A stretch of 49,687 bases of DNA from an uncultured Rhodospirillales bacterium (GCA_903920145.1 CAIXKV010000087.1:1-49687), one strand, 5' to 3'; counted from the first letter of the stretch, positions 23,024-33,771 are shown. Made by a program: numbers and translations. Notes: generated by a model not told the origin, from the sequence alone.

Positions 23024-24391
23024 TCAGTCATCTTCATAACCAATAACACCGCGCAAATGAGCACCTTCCAGCTTGGCGCCGCGCGGGTCCGCGTTGGTCA
23101 TCGTTGCGTCTTCCAAGATCGCCTTCCTCAAGTCGGCATCGCGCAAATCGGCGTGGCTGAGATCCCCCCGAGCCAACCGCACCCCCCGCAGATCGGCACC
23201 GTTCAGATTGGCGCGATTCAGGCGGGCACTCTCTAAATTCGACGGCCAGTTGGTCACGCTCGTTCCGGAAATCTCCACCGGCCCCAGCCGCGCACCCACC
23301 AATTGGGCCCCGGTCAGGGTTGCCCGATACAGATTGATGCCCCGCAAATCAGCGTTGGACAGATTCGCATCCCGCAGATCAGCGAAGGATAAATCCGCCA
23401 TCACCAAACAAATTTTCGAGAGATCGACCCCTTTGAGAACCGAATAACTTAAATTGCTCGCCGACAGCTTCAGCCCGCTCAGGTCAGCCCCGGTCAGATC
23501 CTGCTTGGACAAATCAGCCCGCCGTCCAGCATGGCCCGCCGAACCAACCCACTCAATGTGGGCACTGACGATTTCACGCAAAGAGCTGTCAAGATCGCCC
23601 AGCCGCTGGACCACACTGGCATTGGTCATATCGGCCATGGATAAATCGACCGAATCCAAGATCGCGCCAATCAAATTGGCGTCGGTCAAATTGGTGTACA
23701 TCATGCAGGCTTTGGATAGCACCGTGCCTTGCAGCGTCGCTCCGGTCAGATTCGCTTCGGTCAGATCGGCGCCTTCCAGAGTGGCACCCGTCAAATTCGA
23801 ATTGCTCAAATCGGCCCGGATAAACCGGACATTGCAAAGAACCGCATCCGTCAAGTCCGTTTGCAAGATGAAGGCGTTGCTCATCTTGGCGCGGCTCATG
23901 TCGGCACGTTGCGCGCTCGCGGCGCCCAGTTCGGCACCAACGCCATCGCCCGCCGCAAGCTGCTTGAGAACCCCGTCTTTGCCGGGGCGAAGCATCACAC
24001 CGCCGCGCAAATCAGCTTCGATGAAAATGGAATCATTCATCCGGGCGCCGCGCAGGCAGGCCCCGCGGAGATCAGCCCGGCGAAACTCCGCGCGCTCCAT
24101 GATCGCCGAACGCAGATCGGCGGCGAACAGATTAGCGTTAGTGAATTTGGTTCCCCGCAGAGAACAGCCAAACATCTTACAGCCGCTGAGGTCGGCCTCG
24201 GACAGATCGCGGCCACTGAGATCCAGATAGGACAAGTCGCGCAACTTCAGGCTTGCCCGCACCCCGCCGCTTCGCCGCTTCAGGAAAGCGTCGTGCAGAT
24301 CGAGAACCCGATCCAGATCGACCTGGGAGATCTTGTTCCGCCCGACGTCAAGCTCATCGTCCGACGCGGACATCAGATTGGTCGTGCTCAT
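23024..24391 (-). CDS. Pentapeptide-repeat protein
   Basis: About 455 residues, mostly A(D/N)LXX repeats forming three blocks: residues about 50-130, 155-265 and 295-450. They are separated by a short linker at DGVLKQLAAGDGVGAELG and by an insert (VVQRLGDLDSSLREIVSAHI) that could be a helix. It should fold as right-handed quadrilateral β-helices. Without a signal peptide it is cytoplasmic. Some relatives mimic DNA and protect gyrase, others are of unknown role; nothing here decides. ATG 24391 (MSTTNLMSASDDE) is chosen; the frame is open to 24463. Confidence 0.85.
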   Translation of the reverse strand: MSTTNLMSASDDELDVGRNKISQVDLDRVLDLHDAFLKRRSGGVRASLKLRDLSYLDLSGRDLSEADLSGCKMFGCSLRGTKFTNANLFAADLRSAIMERAEFRRADLRGACLRGARMNDSIFIEADLRGGVMLRPGKDGVLKQLAAGDGVGAELGAASAQRADMSRAKMSNAFILQTDLTDAVLCNVRFIRADLSNSNLTGATLEGADLTEANLTGATLQGTVLSKACMMYTNLTDANLIGAILDSVDLSMADMTNASVVQRLGDLDSSLREIVSAHIEWVGSAGHAGRRADLSKQDLTGADLSGLKLSASNLSYSVLKGVDLSKICLVMADLSFADLRDANLSNADLRGINLYRATLTGAQLVGARLGPVEISGTSVTNWPSNLESARLNRANLNGADLRGVRLARGDLSHADLRDADLRKAILEDATMTNADPRGAKLEGAHLRGVIGYEDD

Positions 24392-24528
24392 GATGGCCAA
24401 AAAAATACCCGACAAAAGGTCGATGCCATCGCAGCCCAGCCTACCCCATCGTGGCAAATACACCTAGAGACACCTCCGGATCTAGGGGAAGTCCGCGTAT
24501 CTTCAAGAGGATTTCCAACGGCAACCGA

Positions 24529-25986
24529 TTAACGGTCGGCGTAGGGATTACGCCCCTTGCGCAGCAACAGCCGGATCGGGATCCCCGGCAAGCCGAACGC
24601 ATCCCGCAAACTTTGAATGAGATAGCGGTTATAAGCCTCCGGCAACTCGGTGGGACGGCTCACCCATAGGGCGATGGTCGGCGGCCGGCTCTTGACCTGG
24701 GTTCCGTATCGCAGCTTCACGCGCCGCCCTTCAACCAGAGGCGGAGGATGACGACCCGTTGCCTCTTGCAGCCACTGGTTCACCTTCGAGGTTCCGATCC
24801 GTCGATTCCACAGGCTATACACCTGAAGAACCGTGTCCAACAAGGGCTCCAATCCCTGGCGCCGCAGAGCCGACACGGTCACGGTCGCAACCCCTCGTGC
24901 CTGAGGCAAGGATGCCTCCAACCGCTCGCGCAATTGAAGCAAAGCCGCCTTACGATCCGTAGCGATATCCCACTTGTTGACGGCAATCACCAACCCCCGC
25001 CCTTCGTCCAGGACCAATCGGGCAATGGTCAGATCTTGGCGATCCAAAATGGCGTCGACATCCACCACCAGCACCACGACCTGAGCCAACCGGATCACCC
25101 GCAGGGCGTCCGAAACCGCCAGTTTCTCAAGCTTGTCCTCGATCCTCGCCCGTCGCCGCAGCCCGGCGGTGTCCACCAGACGGAACCGCTGATCACGCCA
25201 CTGGAAATCGACGGTGATGGCGTCACGGGTCATCCCAGCTTCGGGCCCCGTCAAAACGCGCTCTTCCCCGATCAAGGCATTCAGCAACGTCGACTTGCCG
25301 ACATTGGGCCGACCAACGATGGCCAACTGAATCGGCCGTCCAGGGTCGATCTCGACCACGGGATCGGCGTCTTCATCCTCACCATCGACAAAAGGCGCCG
25401 AGGGCGGCTCGAACTCCAACGCCGGAGATGCCAGCCCCCCAATCACGCCCGCGTCGGTATCGGCCTGGGACGGCTCCGGCGGCAAAAACGGCAACAGCGC
25501 CTCGACCAAATCGGCGAGACCCTCACCATGTTCAGCCGACAACGCGACCGGCTCCCCCAGCCCCAACTCAAACGCCTCGAACAGCCCCGGCAAGCCGGCC
25601 CGCCCTTCGCATTTGTTGGCCACCAGAATCACCGGCCCGCCGGACTTGCGGAGCCACTGGGAGAAATGGCGATCCATTGGCGTGACACCCGCGCGGGCGT
25701 CGATAACCAACAGCACAACATCGGCCCGACCGATTGCTTGCTCGGTCTGTCCCCGCATCCGGGCTTCCAGAGTCCCGCTTTCGGCCTCCTCCAAACCGGC
25801 AGTATCAACCGCAACAAAGTCAATCCCGCCGACCCGAGCCTCTGCGGCACGCCAATCCCGCGTAACACCCGGCGTATCATCGACCAAAGCGAGCTTCTTG
25901 CCAACCAAGCGATTAAACAGGGTTGACTTGCCAACATTCGGTCGCCCAACAATGGCGACAGTAAAAGGCACTGAACCAAACTCCAT
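24529..25986 (-). CDS. der: Ribosome biogenesis GTPase Der
   Basis: This 485-residue protein has two tandem GTPase domains: [18 protein letters not shown] near residue 14 with DTAGLEE and NKCEG, and [18 protein letters not shown] near residue 230 with [11 protein letters not shown] and NKWDI. A C-terminal KH-like domain follows ([29 protein letters not shown]). It acts in 50S subunit assembly. The linker between the G domains is acidic ([14 protein letters not shown]). It lies 15 bases after bamB, an order common in proteobacteria. Confidence 0.97.
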   Translation of the reverse strand: MEFGSVPFTVAIVGRPNVGKSTLFNRLVGKKLALVDDTPGVTRDWRAAEARVGGIDFVAVDTAGLEEAESGTLEARMRGQTEQAIGRADVVLLVIDARAGVTPMDRHFSQWLRKSGGPVILVANKCEGRAGLPGLFEAFELGLGEPVALSAEHGEGLADLVEALLPFLPPEPSQADTDAGVIGGLASPALEFEPPSAPFVDGEDEDADPVVEIDPGRPIQLAIVGRPNVGKSTLLNALIGEERVLTGPEAGMTRDAITVDFQWRDQRFRLVDTAGLRRRARIEDKLEKLAVSDALRVIRLAQVVVLVVDVDAILDRQDLTIARLVLDEGRGLVIAVNKWDIATDRKAALLQLRERLEASLPQARGVATVTVSALRRQGLEPLLDTVLQVYSLWNRRIGTSKVNQWLQEATGRHPPPLVEGRRVKLRYGTQVKSRPPTIALWVSRPTELPEAYNRYLIQSLRDAFGLPGIPIRLLLRKGRNPYADR

Positions 25987-26001
25987 ACCGGCTGAAGGTT
26001 T

Positions 26002-27342
26002 TTACCGGTAGGCGACCACGCTACCGTCGTCTGTCAACACATACAGCGTTCCATTGGCAACCACCGGAGCCAACAGAGCCGGTGCCGGCAGAGAAATCCG
26101 GGTGGCAATTTCACCCGTAGCGGGCGTAACCCCGACCAACTCTCCGGTGGACCCGCTCAGCCACAAACGATCACCAGCCAGCACCGGACCACTCCACACC
26201 ACCACTGTCGTCTTGTCCGAAGGGTCTTCGTAACGGGCCAAAGGAGCGGTCCAGTAGATTCGCCCATCTCGCCGCGCCAACGCCACCAGTTCATTATCGT
26301 TGGTCAGCTCAAAGACGAAATCGCCCACCGGCCAGGGGGTATCGACGCCCCCGATTTCCTGCTCCCAGACCCGAACGCCCGTGCGCTCGTCGATGGCGAC
26401 GGTACGGCCACTGTGGCTTACCGCGAAGACCAAACCACGATCGATCACCGGCAAACCGCGAATATCCGAGAGACCGGACAGGGCACCAGCCCGACGGATC
26501 GCCGTCAGGTTGTCCTGCCACGCTGTCCGACCGTTATCGAGCCGCAGAGCGAACACCTCACCCGACGAATAAGGGGCCACCACAACACCGGAGTCGGCAG
26601 CCGGACTGACCGCGCCCAACAGCCCCGCACTCTCCAGAATGCCGGTATGGCTCCACAACAACTCCCCATCCTTGGCCGAGAAGGCAAAGGTCTGGTTGTC
26701 GAGAGATTGGGCAAACACCCGCCCCTTCATCACCGTCGGCGCGCCCCGAGCCGGCGCCGGAATATGCTTGCGCCACACGATGCTGCCATCGGCGGGGTTC
26801 AACGCCACCACCTCGGCATAGCCGGTCGCAACAAACAGCAAGTCCTCTCCGACAGCAACACCGCCACCAAAAGAGCTACCGCGCGTCTCTTCAGGCGTCA
26901 AGTCCACCTGCCACAGCCGCTTGCCGGTCGCTTCGTCCAAGGCGCCGACTTGGCTGGACGCATCCAGCGCAAAGATCCGGCCATTCGCAACCACGGGACG
27001 CCCCAAGAGGCGTAACCGCCCGCCGGACCCGTCACCGATGCTGCTGCGCCAAACCTCGTGCGGAGTCGCTGACAACGCCAAATGCCCCATGGCGTGGTCG
27101 GGCGATCCCCCAGCCTGCGGCCAAGCTGGGTTGGACTCTGCCGGCGGCAGCGTGACCGGCTGCCCGGCCAACGCCGGATCCGGCGTCAGCTTGCTCTCCA
27201 TCTGGAGCACCGAAATGCGCTGCCCTGGCAACGGCGGCTTTCCGGAGTCGCCGAACCAGTCGCAACCCCCGAGCGTCACAGCAACCAGGGCAAAAGGCAC
27301 GATCGAAGCGGCGAACCGCAAGGAGATGGTGTGTTGGGTCAT
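26002..27342 (-). CDS. bamB: Outer membrane assembly lipoprotein BamB (PQQ β-propeller)
   Basis: This is a 446-residue precursor with a lipoprotein signal (FALVAVTLGGCDW, Cys near residue 27) and repeated β-propeller blades of the PQQ type, such as VVALNPADGSIVWRKHI, TVAIDERTGVRVWEQEI and YVLTDDGSVVAYR. BamB supports folding of outer-membrane proteins as part of the BAM complex. Its ATG shares one base with the stop of the TPR-like gene upstream (TGATG), and der follows, the standard yfgM-bamB-der arrangement. Confidence 0.92.
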   Translation of the reverse strand: MTQHTISLRFAASIVPFALVAVTLGGCDWFGDSGKPPLPGQRISVLQMESKLTPDPALAGQPVTLPPAESNPAWPQAGGSPDHAMGHLALSATPHEVWRSSIGDGSGGRLRLLGRPVVANGRIFALDASSQVGALDEATGKRLWQVDLTPEETRGSSFGGGVAVGEDLLFVATGYAEVVALNPADGSIVWRKHIPAPARGAPTVMKGRVFAQSLDNQTFAFSAKDGELLWSHTGILESAGLLGAVSPAADSGVVVAPYSSGEVFALRLDNGRTAWQDNLTAIRRAGALSGLSDIRGLPVIDRGLVFAVSHSGRTVAIDERTGVRVWEQEIGGVDTPWPVGDFVFELTNDNELVALARRDGRIYWTAPLARYEDPSDKTTVVVWSGPVLAGDRLWLSGSTGELVGVTPATGEIATRISLPAPALLAPVVANGTLYVLTDDGSVVAYR

Positions 27343-28010
27343 CAGCTTTTGCCGTAAAAGGCGGCGAGTTCAGCAGCCCGAGCCCGCAATCCGGCAGGGG
27401 CGCCATTGTCGTCCGCGAGCTGTTGGAACGTGGTCCTGGCCCGCTCGGTGTCGCCGGTTCGGGCGGCCAACAGGCCGCTCAACTCCAACGCCGTGAAGCG
27501 CCAAGGGCTGGTGTCGACGGTCAGCGGCGCCAACCGTTCCGTCAGCGATTTCGCATCGCCGTCATCAACTTGAAGCTGTACCGCTAACAGGGTCGCCAAA
27601 TCCCGATAAAGGGCGGCAACGGATGTATCTTTCGCCAAGCCATCATAGATCGCCACAGCCGCCGGTCGGTCACCACTGCGCACCCGCAGCCCGGCTTCGT
27701 AAAAGCGAGCTAGACTGGCCGGTCCTGACCGGCTTTCGGCCACAACCCGATCCAACGCCTCGACAGCCGGCGCTGGCGCCGCCTGGCCTGCGGTCGCTCC
27801 GGCTTGGGCGACCTGGTCAACGGCCTCGGCCAACTGCAAGGTCGCGGCCCGCTCTCGAGTCTCGTGCCAATTCTTCCACAGCACGTAGCCTGTGGTCCCA
27901 AGAACCAACAGCAGCATGCCGGCGACCAGATAGCCGCCATATTTCTTCGCCAACCGCTGATAACGGTCCCGGCGGAGATCCTCTTCAACTTCCTGAAAGA
28001 TGTCGGCCAT
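27342..28010 (-). CDS. YfgM-like TPR membrane protein
   Basis: This 222-residue protein begins MADIFQEVEEDLRRDRYQRL, then has one membrane span (GGYLVAGMLLLVLGTTGYVLW) and a periplasmic helical tail with TPR-like repeats (ARFYEAGLRVRSGDRPAAVA, AARTGDTERARTTFQQLADD). This layout matches the YfgM/TPR_21 family that interacts with SecYEG and periplasmic chaperones. The ATG at 28010 is preferred over the open frame to 28184. It is translationally coupled to bamB. Confidence 0.85.
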   Translation of the reverse strand: MADIFQEVEEDLRRDRYQRLAKKYGGYLVAGMLLLVLGTTGYVLWKNWHETRERAATLQLAEAVDQVAQAGATAGQAAPAPAVEALDRVVAESRSGPASLARFYEAGLRVRSGDRPAAVAIYDGLAKDTSVAALYRDLATLLAVQLQVDDGDAKSLTERLAPLTVDTSPWRFTALELSGLLAARTGDTERARTTFQQLADDNGAPAGLRARAAELAAFYGKS

Positions 28011-28504
28011 GATGTCTTTCGCTGACTCTGGTCTTCGCCTGAAGCTGACGATCGAAGCAAGCCAGCCTGTTTGCAGCCGTGACGATGTCGCCGAATACCA
28101 GACCCCGCCGGGATTGGTCAAGGCCGCCGTAGAGCCATCTGGAACAACCGGGTGAAAGGGACGGCATTGGCCCGAGCCGAACACCCATAAAGAGATTTAT
28201 CCACCAAAGCACACCCTTAAAGGTTAAGTTTTCCATCGACAATCCAGAAAGAATAAGTTTTATGGAGAAAGCATCCCGGCGAATCGCACGGGTTCGCCCG
28301 AATAACGGGAGGAGCCGATTTCGCAACAGGCCAAAACCCCACAAAGTGTAGGGTGGAACCAGTTGGGACCACGGGCGACATTGACTCCGTGTCGTCGTCG
28401 CGGTAAGTCAAGCCCGTTCGACGAGATTCCTCTCCGGTGCCACCCGCTGGCAACGCCGGGGCCTACGCTGGCCGCGCTCGCGGCAGAAATTCGAGGAAAA
28501 CCCC
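28011..28504. other. Divergent intergenic region before sdhC
   Basis: No gene is evident. It must carry promoters for both the yfgM-bamB-der group (minus) and the sdh operon (plus). A weak plus-strand candidate is TTGACT at 28381 with TAAGTC 17 bases later. A GC-rich stretch just before sdhC (28430-28480) can fold. I recognise no riboswitch. Confidence 0.4.
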
Positions 28505-28891
28505 ATGTCAAACAGCAGCAGTCGGCCGCTTTCGCCGTTTCTATCCGTTTATAAGCTGGAACCGAGCATGGTGATGTCCGGTCTCCATCGCATTACCGGT
28601 TTCGCCCTGACCATCGGCCTTGTGCTGTTGACGTGGTGGTTGGTCGCGGCCGCAGCCGGACCTGATTACTTCGCGGTCATTCAGGGGCTTTTGGGCACCT
28701 GGATCGGCAAGCTGGCTCTGTTCGGCTGGACCTTCAGCATTTTCTACCATCTTGGCACCGGCCTGCGTCACTTGGCCTTCGATACCGGGCGTTGCCTGAG
28801 CAAAGAAGGGATCGTGAGCAGCGGCTGGACCGTTGTGGTGGCGGCCGTGGGCCTGACCATCGTGGCCTGGATCATCGCTTTCATCGCCTAA
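28505..28891 (+). CDS. sdhC: Succinate dehydrogenase cytochrome b556 subunit
   Basis: This 128-residue protein has three membrane helices (about residues 25-50, 65-85 and 103-127). The family motifs LSPFLSVYKLEPSMVMSGLHRITG (shown in parts: SPFLSVYKLE and SGLHRITG) and FYHLGTGLRHLAFD carry the quinone-site Ser/Arg and the heme-ligand His. It anchors complex II with SdhD. It is the first gene of sdhCDAB, with 21 bases to sdhD. Confidence 0.95.
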   Translation: MSNSSSRPLSPFLSVYKLEPSMVMSGLHRITGFALTIGLVLLTWWLVAAAAGPDYFAVIQGLLGTWIGKLALFGWTFSIFYHLGTGLRHLAFDTGRCLSKEGIVSSGWTVVVAAVGLTIVAWIIAFIA

Positions 28892-28912
28892 GCGCGAAGT
28901 GAGGTATTGCCC

Positions 28913-29311
28913 ATGTCGAGTAAGCAAGGGACTTCCCTGGTCACCGATCTCGCCCGCGCGCGCGGCCTCGGTGCGTCTCATACCGGAACCGAGCATTGGT
29001 GGGAGCAACGGCTCACGTCCATTGCCCTGGTGCCGCTGACCCTGTGGTTCATCTTCTCGATCGCAAGCCTGGCTGGCGCCGACTATGCGACGGTCAAGGC
29101 ATGGTTGCAGCAACCGCTGTCGGCGACGCTGGCCATCATCCTGGTCGCGGTGACCTTTCATCACGCCGTGTCGGGGATGGAGGTTATCTTTGAGGACTAC
29201 ATCCACACCAAATGCGCGAAGCTGACGGCAATTATTGCCATCAAGTTCGTGGCCGTCCTGGGTGCGGTGATCTGCATCCTGTCCGTGCTGAAGCTTGCCC
29301 TGGGAGGCTGA
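28913..29311 (+). CDS. sdhD: Succinate dehydrogenase hydrophobic membrane anchor
   Basis: This 132-residue protein has three hydrophobic helices. [20 protein letters not shown] opens the first; [21 protein letters not shown] carries the heme-ligand His and the Asp-Tyr quinone pair. I use ATG 28913 (GAGGT upstream) rather than TTG 28907. It ends 10 bases before sdhA. Confidence 0.94.
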   Translation: MSSKQGTSLVTDLARARGLGASHTGTEHWWEQRLTSIALVPLTLWFIFSIASLAGADYATVKAWLQQPLSATLAIILVAVTFHHAVSGMEVIFEDYIHTKCAKLTAIIAIKFVAVLGAVICILSVLKLALGG

Positions 29312-29321
29312 GGTAAAGATC

Positions 29322-31109
29322 ATGGCGAACGCCTATCCAATTACCGAACACAAGTATGATGTCGTCGTCGTCGGCGCTGGCGGCGCCGGTTTGCGCGCCA
29401 CCTTCGGTATGGCAGAGCGCGGATTGAAGACGGCGTGCATCACGAAGGTCTTCCCGACTCGCAGCCACACCGTGGCCGCTCAGGGCGGCATCTCGGCGGC
29501 CCTTGGCAACATGGGCGAGGACGACTGGCGCTGGCACATGTACGACACCGTCAAGGGGTCGGACTGGCTGGGTGACCAGGACGCCATCGAATACATGTGT
29601 CGCAGCGCGCCCGAGGCGATCATCGAACTCGAGCATTACGGCCTGCCGTTCAGCCGCACCGCCGAAGGTAAAATCTACCAGCGCGCGTTCGGCGGCATGA
29701 CCACCAACTATGGCTCGGGCATTGCGTACCGGACCTGCGCCGCTGCTGACCGGACCGGCCACGCGATGCTGCATACGCTGTATCAGCAGTCGTTGCGGTA
29801 CGACGCCCAGTTCTATGTCGAGTATTTCGTGCTCGACCTGATCATGGAAGGCGGCGCTTGCCGGGGCGTTGTGACCTGGAATTTGGACGACGGCACCATT
29901 CATGTGTTCCGCGCCCAAATCGTGGTGCTGGCCACCGGCGGTTACGGTCGGGCTTATTTCTCGGCCACGTCGGCCCACACCTGCACGGGTGACGGCAGTG
30001 CCGCCGCATTGCGGGCCGGGTTGCAGCTTCAGGATATGGAGTTCGTGCAGTTCCACCCGACCGGCATCTATGGCTCCGGTTGCTTGATCACTGAAGGCGC
30101 CCGTGGTGAAGGTGGGTATCTCACCAATGCCAACGGCGAACGCTTCATGGAACGCTACGCGCCGTCGGCCAAAGACTTGGCCTCGCGCGATGTGGTCAGC
30201 CGTTCGATGACCATGGAAATCCGCGAAGGTCGCGGCGTTGGTCCTCATAAGGACCATATTCACCTGCATCTGGAGCATCTTGACCCCAAGATTCTCCACG
30301 AGCGCCTGCCCGGCATCTCCGAGACCGCCAAGGTCTTCGCGGGCGTCGATGTGACCAAGGAGCCGATCCCGGTCATTCCGACGTGCCATTACAACATGGG
30401 CGGCGTGCCGACCAACTATCATGGCGAAGTTGTCCAGGGCACCCCGGAAAATCCGGACGCTGTTGTCCCCGGCTTGATGGCGGTGGGCGAAGCGGCCTGC
30501 GTGTCGGTTCACGGCGCCAATCGGTTGGGCTCCAACTCGTTGCTGGATTTGGTGGTGTTCGGTCGGGCTGCTGCCATCCGGGCGGCGGAAATCGTCACCA
30601 AGGGCGGCGCACAGAAGGATCTGCCCAAAGACGCCACCGAGCGGTCTTTGGAACGGCTTGACCGTCTGCGCAACGCCAAGGGCAGCATCCCGGTTGCCGC
30701 TCTGCGTCTGGAAATGCAGCGGGTGATGCAGAACAACTGCGCGGTCTTCCGCACGGGCGAAGTGCTCGGAGAAGGCGTCAAGCTGCTGGAACAGGTTTGG
30801 GCCAAAAAGTCAGACGTGAAGGTCAATGACCGCAGCCTGATCTGGAACTCGGACTTGGTTGAGGCGATTGAACTCGACAATCTGAGCTACCAAGCGGTGG
30901 CGACCATGTCGTCGGCTCATAATCGCACCGAAAGCCGTGGCGCCCAGGCTCGCGAAGATTATCCGAACCGCGACGACCAAAACTGGCTGAAGCACAGCAC
31001 CGTGAAGGTTTCGGACAAGGGTGAAGTGACACTTGGCGACCGGCCAGTGCATATGTACACCCTGACCGATGACGTTCAGGTGGTTCCTCTGAAGGCACGG
31101 GTCTATTGA
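29322..31109 (+). CDS. sdhA: Succinate dehydrogenase flavoprotein subunit
   Basis: This 595-residue protein has the FAD-binding [17 protein letters not shown] motif, the covalent-flavin histidine in [11 protein letters not shown] near residue 45, the substrate-site [20 protein letters not shown] and the catalytic-Arg region [19 protein letters not shown]. The C-terminal domain ends [16 protein letters not shown]. It oxidises succinate to fumarate. ATG 29322 follows GAGGTAAAGATC; the frame is open to 29295. Confidence 0.98.
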   Translation: MANAYPITEHKYDVVVVGAGGAGLRATFGMAERGLKTACITKVFPTRSHTVAAQGGISAALGNMGEDDWRWHMYDTVKGSDWLGDQDAIEYMCRSAPEAIIELEHYGLPFSRTAEGKIYQRAFGGMTTNYGSGIAYRTCAAADRTGHAMLHTLYQQSLRYDAQFYVEYFVLDLIMEGGACRGVVTWNLDDGTIHVFRAQIVVLATGGYGRAYFSATSAHTCTGDGSAAALRAGLQLQDMEFVQFHPTGIYGSGCLITEGARGEGGYLTNANGERFMERYAPSAKDLASRDVVSRSMTMEIREGRGVGPHKDHIHLHLEHLDPKILHERLPGISETAKVFAGVDVTKEPIPVIPTCHYNMGGVPTNYHGEVVQGTPENPDAVVPGLMAVGEAACVSVHGANRLGSNSLLDLVVFGRAAAIRAAEIVTKGGAQKDLPKDATERSLERLDRLRNAKGSIPVAALRLEMQRVMQNNCAVFRTGEVLGEGVKLLEQVWAKKSDVKVNDRSLIWNSDLVEAIELDNLSYQAVATMSSAHNRTESRGAQAREDYPNRDDQNWLKHSTVKVSDKGEVTLGDRPVHMYTLTDDVQVVPLKARVY

Positions 31110-31183
31110 CGCGCGCTCCCGGCGCTTGCTGCCAGTTATTCAGGGCCGGGCGACGGCCCCCGAAAGGTTGAGGACGGACAAAG

Positions 31184-31963
31184 ATGGTCGAATTCACCCT
31201 GCCTGCCAATTCAGTGGTACGGCCCGGCAAGAAGGTCTCGAACGCGCGCGATGCCAAGAATAAGCGCGTCTTCAAGATCTATCGCTGGAATCCGGACGAC
31301 AAAGAGAACCCACGGCTCGACGAGTACGAGGTCGATCTCGACAAGTTCGGCCCGATGGTGCTGGACGCGCTCATTCATATTAAGAATGAGGTCGATAGCA
31401 CGCTGACCTTCCGCCGCTCTTGCCGCGAAGGCATCTGTGGTTCGTGCGCGATGAACATCGACGGCATGAACACGCTTTCGTGTACCAAGCCGATCGATGA
31501 GATTAAGGGCGACATCAAGATTTACCCGCTGCCGCATATGCCGGTGGTCAAGGACTTGGTGCCGGACCTGAGCCTGCTCTACGCCCAGTTGGCGTCGATC
31601 AAGCCGTGGCTCCAGACCCAATCGCCGGCCCCGCCCAAAGAGCGGTTGCAGTCGCCCGCAGATCGGGCCAAGCTCGATGGCCTCTATGAGTGCATCCTGT
31701 GCTTCTGCTGCTCGACCAGTTGCCCGAGCTATTGGTGGAATCCCGAGCGGTATCTGGGACCGGCGATTTTGCTGCAAGCCTATCGGTGGTTGGCCGATAG
31801 CCGCGACGAAATGGCTGGCGAGCGGTTGGATGCCCTTGAAGACCCCTTCAAGCTCTATCGCTGCCACCAGATCATGAACTGCACCAGGACGTGCCCGAAG
31901 GGTCTAAACCCCGCCGAGGCCATCGTGGAAATCAAGAAGCTGATCGTGCGTCGTCGGGGCTAA
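31184..31963 (+). CDS. sdhB: Succinate dehydrogenase iron-sulfur subunit
   Basis: This 259-residue protein has the [2Fe-2S] motif [16 protein letters not shown] with the later LSC, the [4Fe-4S] motif [17 protein letters not shown] and the [3Fe-4S] motif [17 protein letters not shown]. It carries electrons from SdhA to quinone. It ends the operon; a strong terminator follows. Confidence 0.98.
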   Translation: MVEFTLPANSVVRPGKKVSNARDAKNKRVFKIYRWNPDDKENPRLDEYEVDLDKFGPMVLDALIHIKNEVDSTLTFRRSCREGICGSCAMNIDGMNTLSCTKPIDEIKGDIKIYPLPHMPVVKDLVPDLSLLYAQLASIKPWLQTQSPAPPKERLQSPADRAKLDGLYECILCFCCSTSCPSYWWNPERYLGPAILLQAYRWLADSRDEMAGERLDALEDPFKLYRCHQIMNCTRTCPKGLNPAEAIVEIKKLIVRRRG

Positions 31964-31995
31964 TCCCAGTCGGCGTGACGGTAGAAACGACCGAA

Positions 31996-32025
31996 AGCCC
32001 CCTCCCTCACGGGAGGGGGCTTTTT
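31996..32025 (+). terminator. Rho-independent terminator of the sdh operon
   Basis: A perfect 10-bp stem GCCCCCTCCC-TCAC-GGGAGGGGGC (31997-32020) is followed by TTTTT, 33 bases after the sdhB stop. Confidence 0.93.
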
Positions 32026-32039
32026 GTTGTGCGCTGGCA

Positions 32040-32175
32040 GTGTGTGGCTCGCCAAGGGGCGCGCCCCGCGTTTGAGGGCGGGCGCATCCGCGCCCTTGGC
32101 TTCGCGTCCACGAGGACGCAAGGCCGCCGTCGTGGCCCGATACCGACGATGTGTCAGTATCAGGACTCGCCGGTA
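32040..32175. repeat. Interspersed intergenic repeat, copy E
   Basis: Contains GGCGGGCGCATCCGCGCCCT, TGGCTTCGCGTCCACGAGGA and GCCCGATACCGACGATGTGT, segments shared with the copies at about 17852 and 40810. It is a rearranged or diverged member lacking the CCTTGATG hairpin. Confidence 0.55.
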
Positions 32176-32351
32176 TGACAGGTTCATGAAGATTTCCACG
32201 TCATAAAAATCAGACGATTGAGTTTCGATCCCGGATACGCTATTTATACGTGGCACTCGGAGGCCGAACCCGAGTCTGGGTACGGTGCCGGGGTTCCTGG
32301 TTCGTCGTGATGCGGCGAGTTAGGGCGACACGGAGCGGCAGGAGTGGGTCC

Positions 32352-32915
32352 TTGATTCCACCACCCGACCATTGTCCGGCATTGGTGCTGAACGCGGATT
32401 TTCGTCCGCTCAGCTACTTCCCGTTGTCCCTCTGGTCGTGGCAAGAGGCCATCAAGGCGGTGGTTCTGGACCGGGTTAATATTGTGTCCTATTACGATCG
32501 GGTGGTGCGCTCTCCGCGCATCGAGGTTCGGTTACCCAGCGTGATTGCGCTCAAAGACTATATCCAAGCCACACGCCGACCGGCCTTTACCCGTTTTAAT
32601 GTATTCCTGCGCGATCGCTTCGCCTGCCAGTATTGCGGAAATGACTTTCCCACCCCAGAGCTGACTTTTGACCATGTAGTTCCCCGTTCAAAGGGGGGGC
32701 GAACCACATGGGAAAATGTCGTGACCTGCTGTTCCGCCTGCAATGTGGTCAAAGGGAACCGGCTCCCTCGTCAGTGCGGCATGATCCCGCTCAGTCCGCC
32801 GTTCCAGCCAACGGCTTACGAGCTGCAAGAGAACGGACGACAATTCCCGCCGAACTATCTTCACGAAAGTTGGCGGGATTTTCTTTATTGGGATACCGAA
32901 CTGGATCCCGGCTAA
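32352..32915 (+). CDS. HNH endonuclease family protein (chromosomal)
   Basis: This protein has about 187 residues. The N-terminal domain PALVLNADFRPLSYFPLSLW and QEAIKAVVLDRVNIVSYYD is followed by an HNH domain: CQYCGNDFPTPELTFDHVVP, RSKGGRTTWENVV, then CCSACNVVKGNR. The family is widely conserved in alphaproteobacterial chromosomes and of unsettled role. I prefer a TTG start at 32352 because GGAG lies upstream and only eight residues then precede the conserved PALVLNADF block; an ATG at 32310 and a GTG at 32250 extend the frame. Confidence 0.85.
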   Translation: MIPPPDHCPALVLNADFRPLSYFPLSLWSWQEAIKAVVLDRVNIVSYYDRVVRSPRIEVRLPSVIALKDYIQATRRPAFTRFNVFLRDRFACQYCGNDFPTPELTFDHVVPRSKGGRTTWENVVTCCSACNVVKGNRLPRQCGMIPLSPPFQPTAYELQENGRQFPPNYLHESWRDFLYWDTELDPG

Positions 32916-32993
32916 CCTTTATGCCATCGAGCTTTTCGGCGCATTGCGGCCCGCAAAAGCCCCATCCGGGGCCTTTGGGCTTGCAACGAAAAG

Positions 32994-33020
32994 CGAAAAA
33001 GCCCAGGGGCCGTAGCCCCT
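32994..33020 (-). terminator. Terminator of the Bax-inhibitor-1 family gene
   Basis: On the minus strand AGGGGC-TACG-GCCCCT (33005-33020) is followed by GGGCTTTTTCG. A second GC stem (32959-32972) lies further out and could serve the convergent HNH gene. Confidence 0.75.
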
Positions 33021-33054
33021 GAGCACAAAACGCGTCCCCCGACACCAACCAATG

Positions 33055-33771
33055 TTATTCCCGATCGCCGAACAGTTGCAGCATCATCATGAACATGTTG
33101 ATGAAGTTCAGGTACAGCGACAAGGCCCCCATCACCGCCAGCTTATGATTGGCTTCGGTGCCTGCGCTTTCGGCGTACATTTCTTTGATATTCTGGGTGT
33201 CGTAAGCGGTCAGACCCGTGAAGACCAACACGCCGATGACCGAGATGGCGAATTGCAACGCGCTGGAACCCACGAACACATTAACGAGACCCGCGATGAC
33301 AATGCCGATCAGCCCCATGGTCAGGAACGAGCCAAAGCCCGTCAGGTCGCGCTTAGTGGTGTAGCCCCACAGGCTGGTCGCCGCAAACATGCCCGCAGTG
33401 ACAAAGAAAACCTGGGCAATGCTTGGCCCCTTGAACACCACAAAGATGGTGGCCATGGACAAGCCCATGGTCGCACAGAACCCCCAGAAGACCATCTGAG
33501 CGGTTCCCGACGACAGGCGGTGAATCCCGAACGACAGCACCAGAATGAAGGCGAAGGGGGCCAGCATCACCACCCATTTCAGCGGCGTGGCAAACAAGGT
33601 CATCATGAGCTGATGATCGGTGGACACGAAATACGCCACCAATCCGGTGACGGCAAGTCCAAGCATCATGAAGTTATAGACCCGCAGCATATGCTGCCGC
33701 AGACCTTCGTCGAGTGCTGTTTGGTAAGTTTGGCCGACTGACCCGACTCGACCGTAGAGCTGCTTATCCAT
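33055..33771 (-). CDS. Bax inhibitor-1/YccA family membrane protein
   Basis: This 238-residue protein has seven predicted membrane helices, starting MDKQLYGRVGSVGQTYQTAL and ending with the family's NLHFINIF-type tail (SLYLNFINMFMMMLQLFG). The signature TGLTAYDTQNIKEMY, with the conserved Asp, lies near residue 195. Family members are UPF0005/BI-1 channels or FtsH-associated factors. ATG 33771 has GAGGT upstream; the frame to 33975 overlaps the lolA 3' end and is rejected. Confidence 0.93.
   Translation of the reverse strand: MDKQLYGRVGSVGQTYQTALDEGLRQHMLRVYNFMMLGLAVTGLVAYFVSTDHQLMMTLFATPLKWVVMLAPFAFILVLSFGIHRLSSGTAQMVFWGFCATMGLSMATIFVVFKGPSIAQVFFVTAGMFAATSLWGYTTKRDLTGFGSFLTMGLIGIVIAGLVNVFVGSSALQFAISVIGVLVFTGLTAYDTQNIKEMYAESAGTEANHKLAVMGALSLYLNFINMFMMMLQLFGDRE

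Noticed and set aside
28420-28500. Riboswitch upstream of sdhC
   Set aside because: The stretch is GC-rich and can fold, but I could not match it to a known riboswitch consensus.
29241-30512. Minus-strand 423-codon frame
   Set aside because: Antisense to sdhA, typical of high-GC mirror frames.
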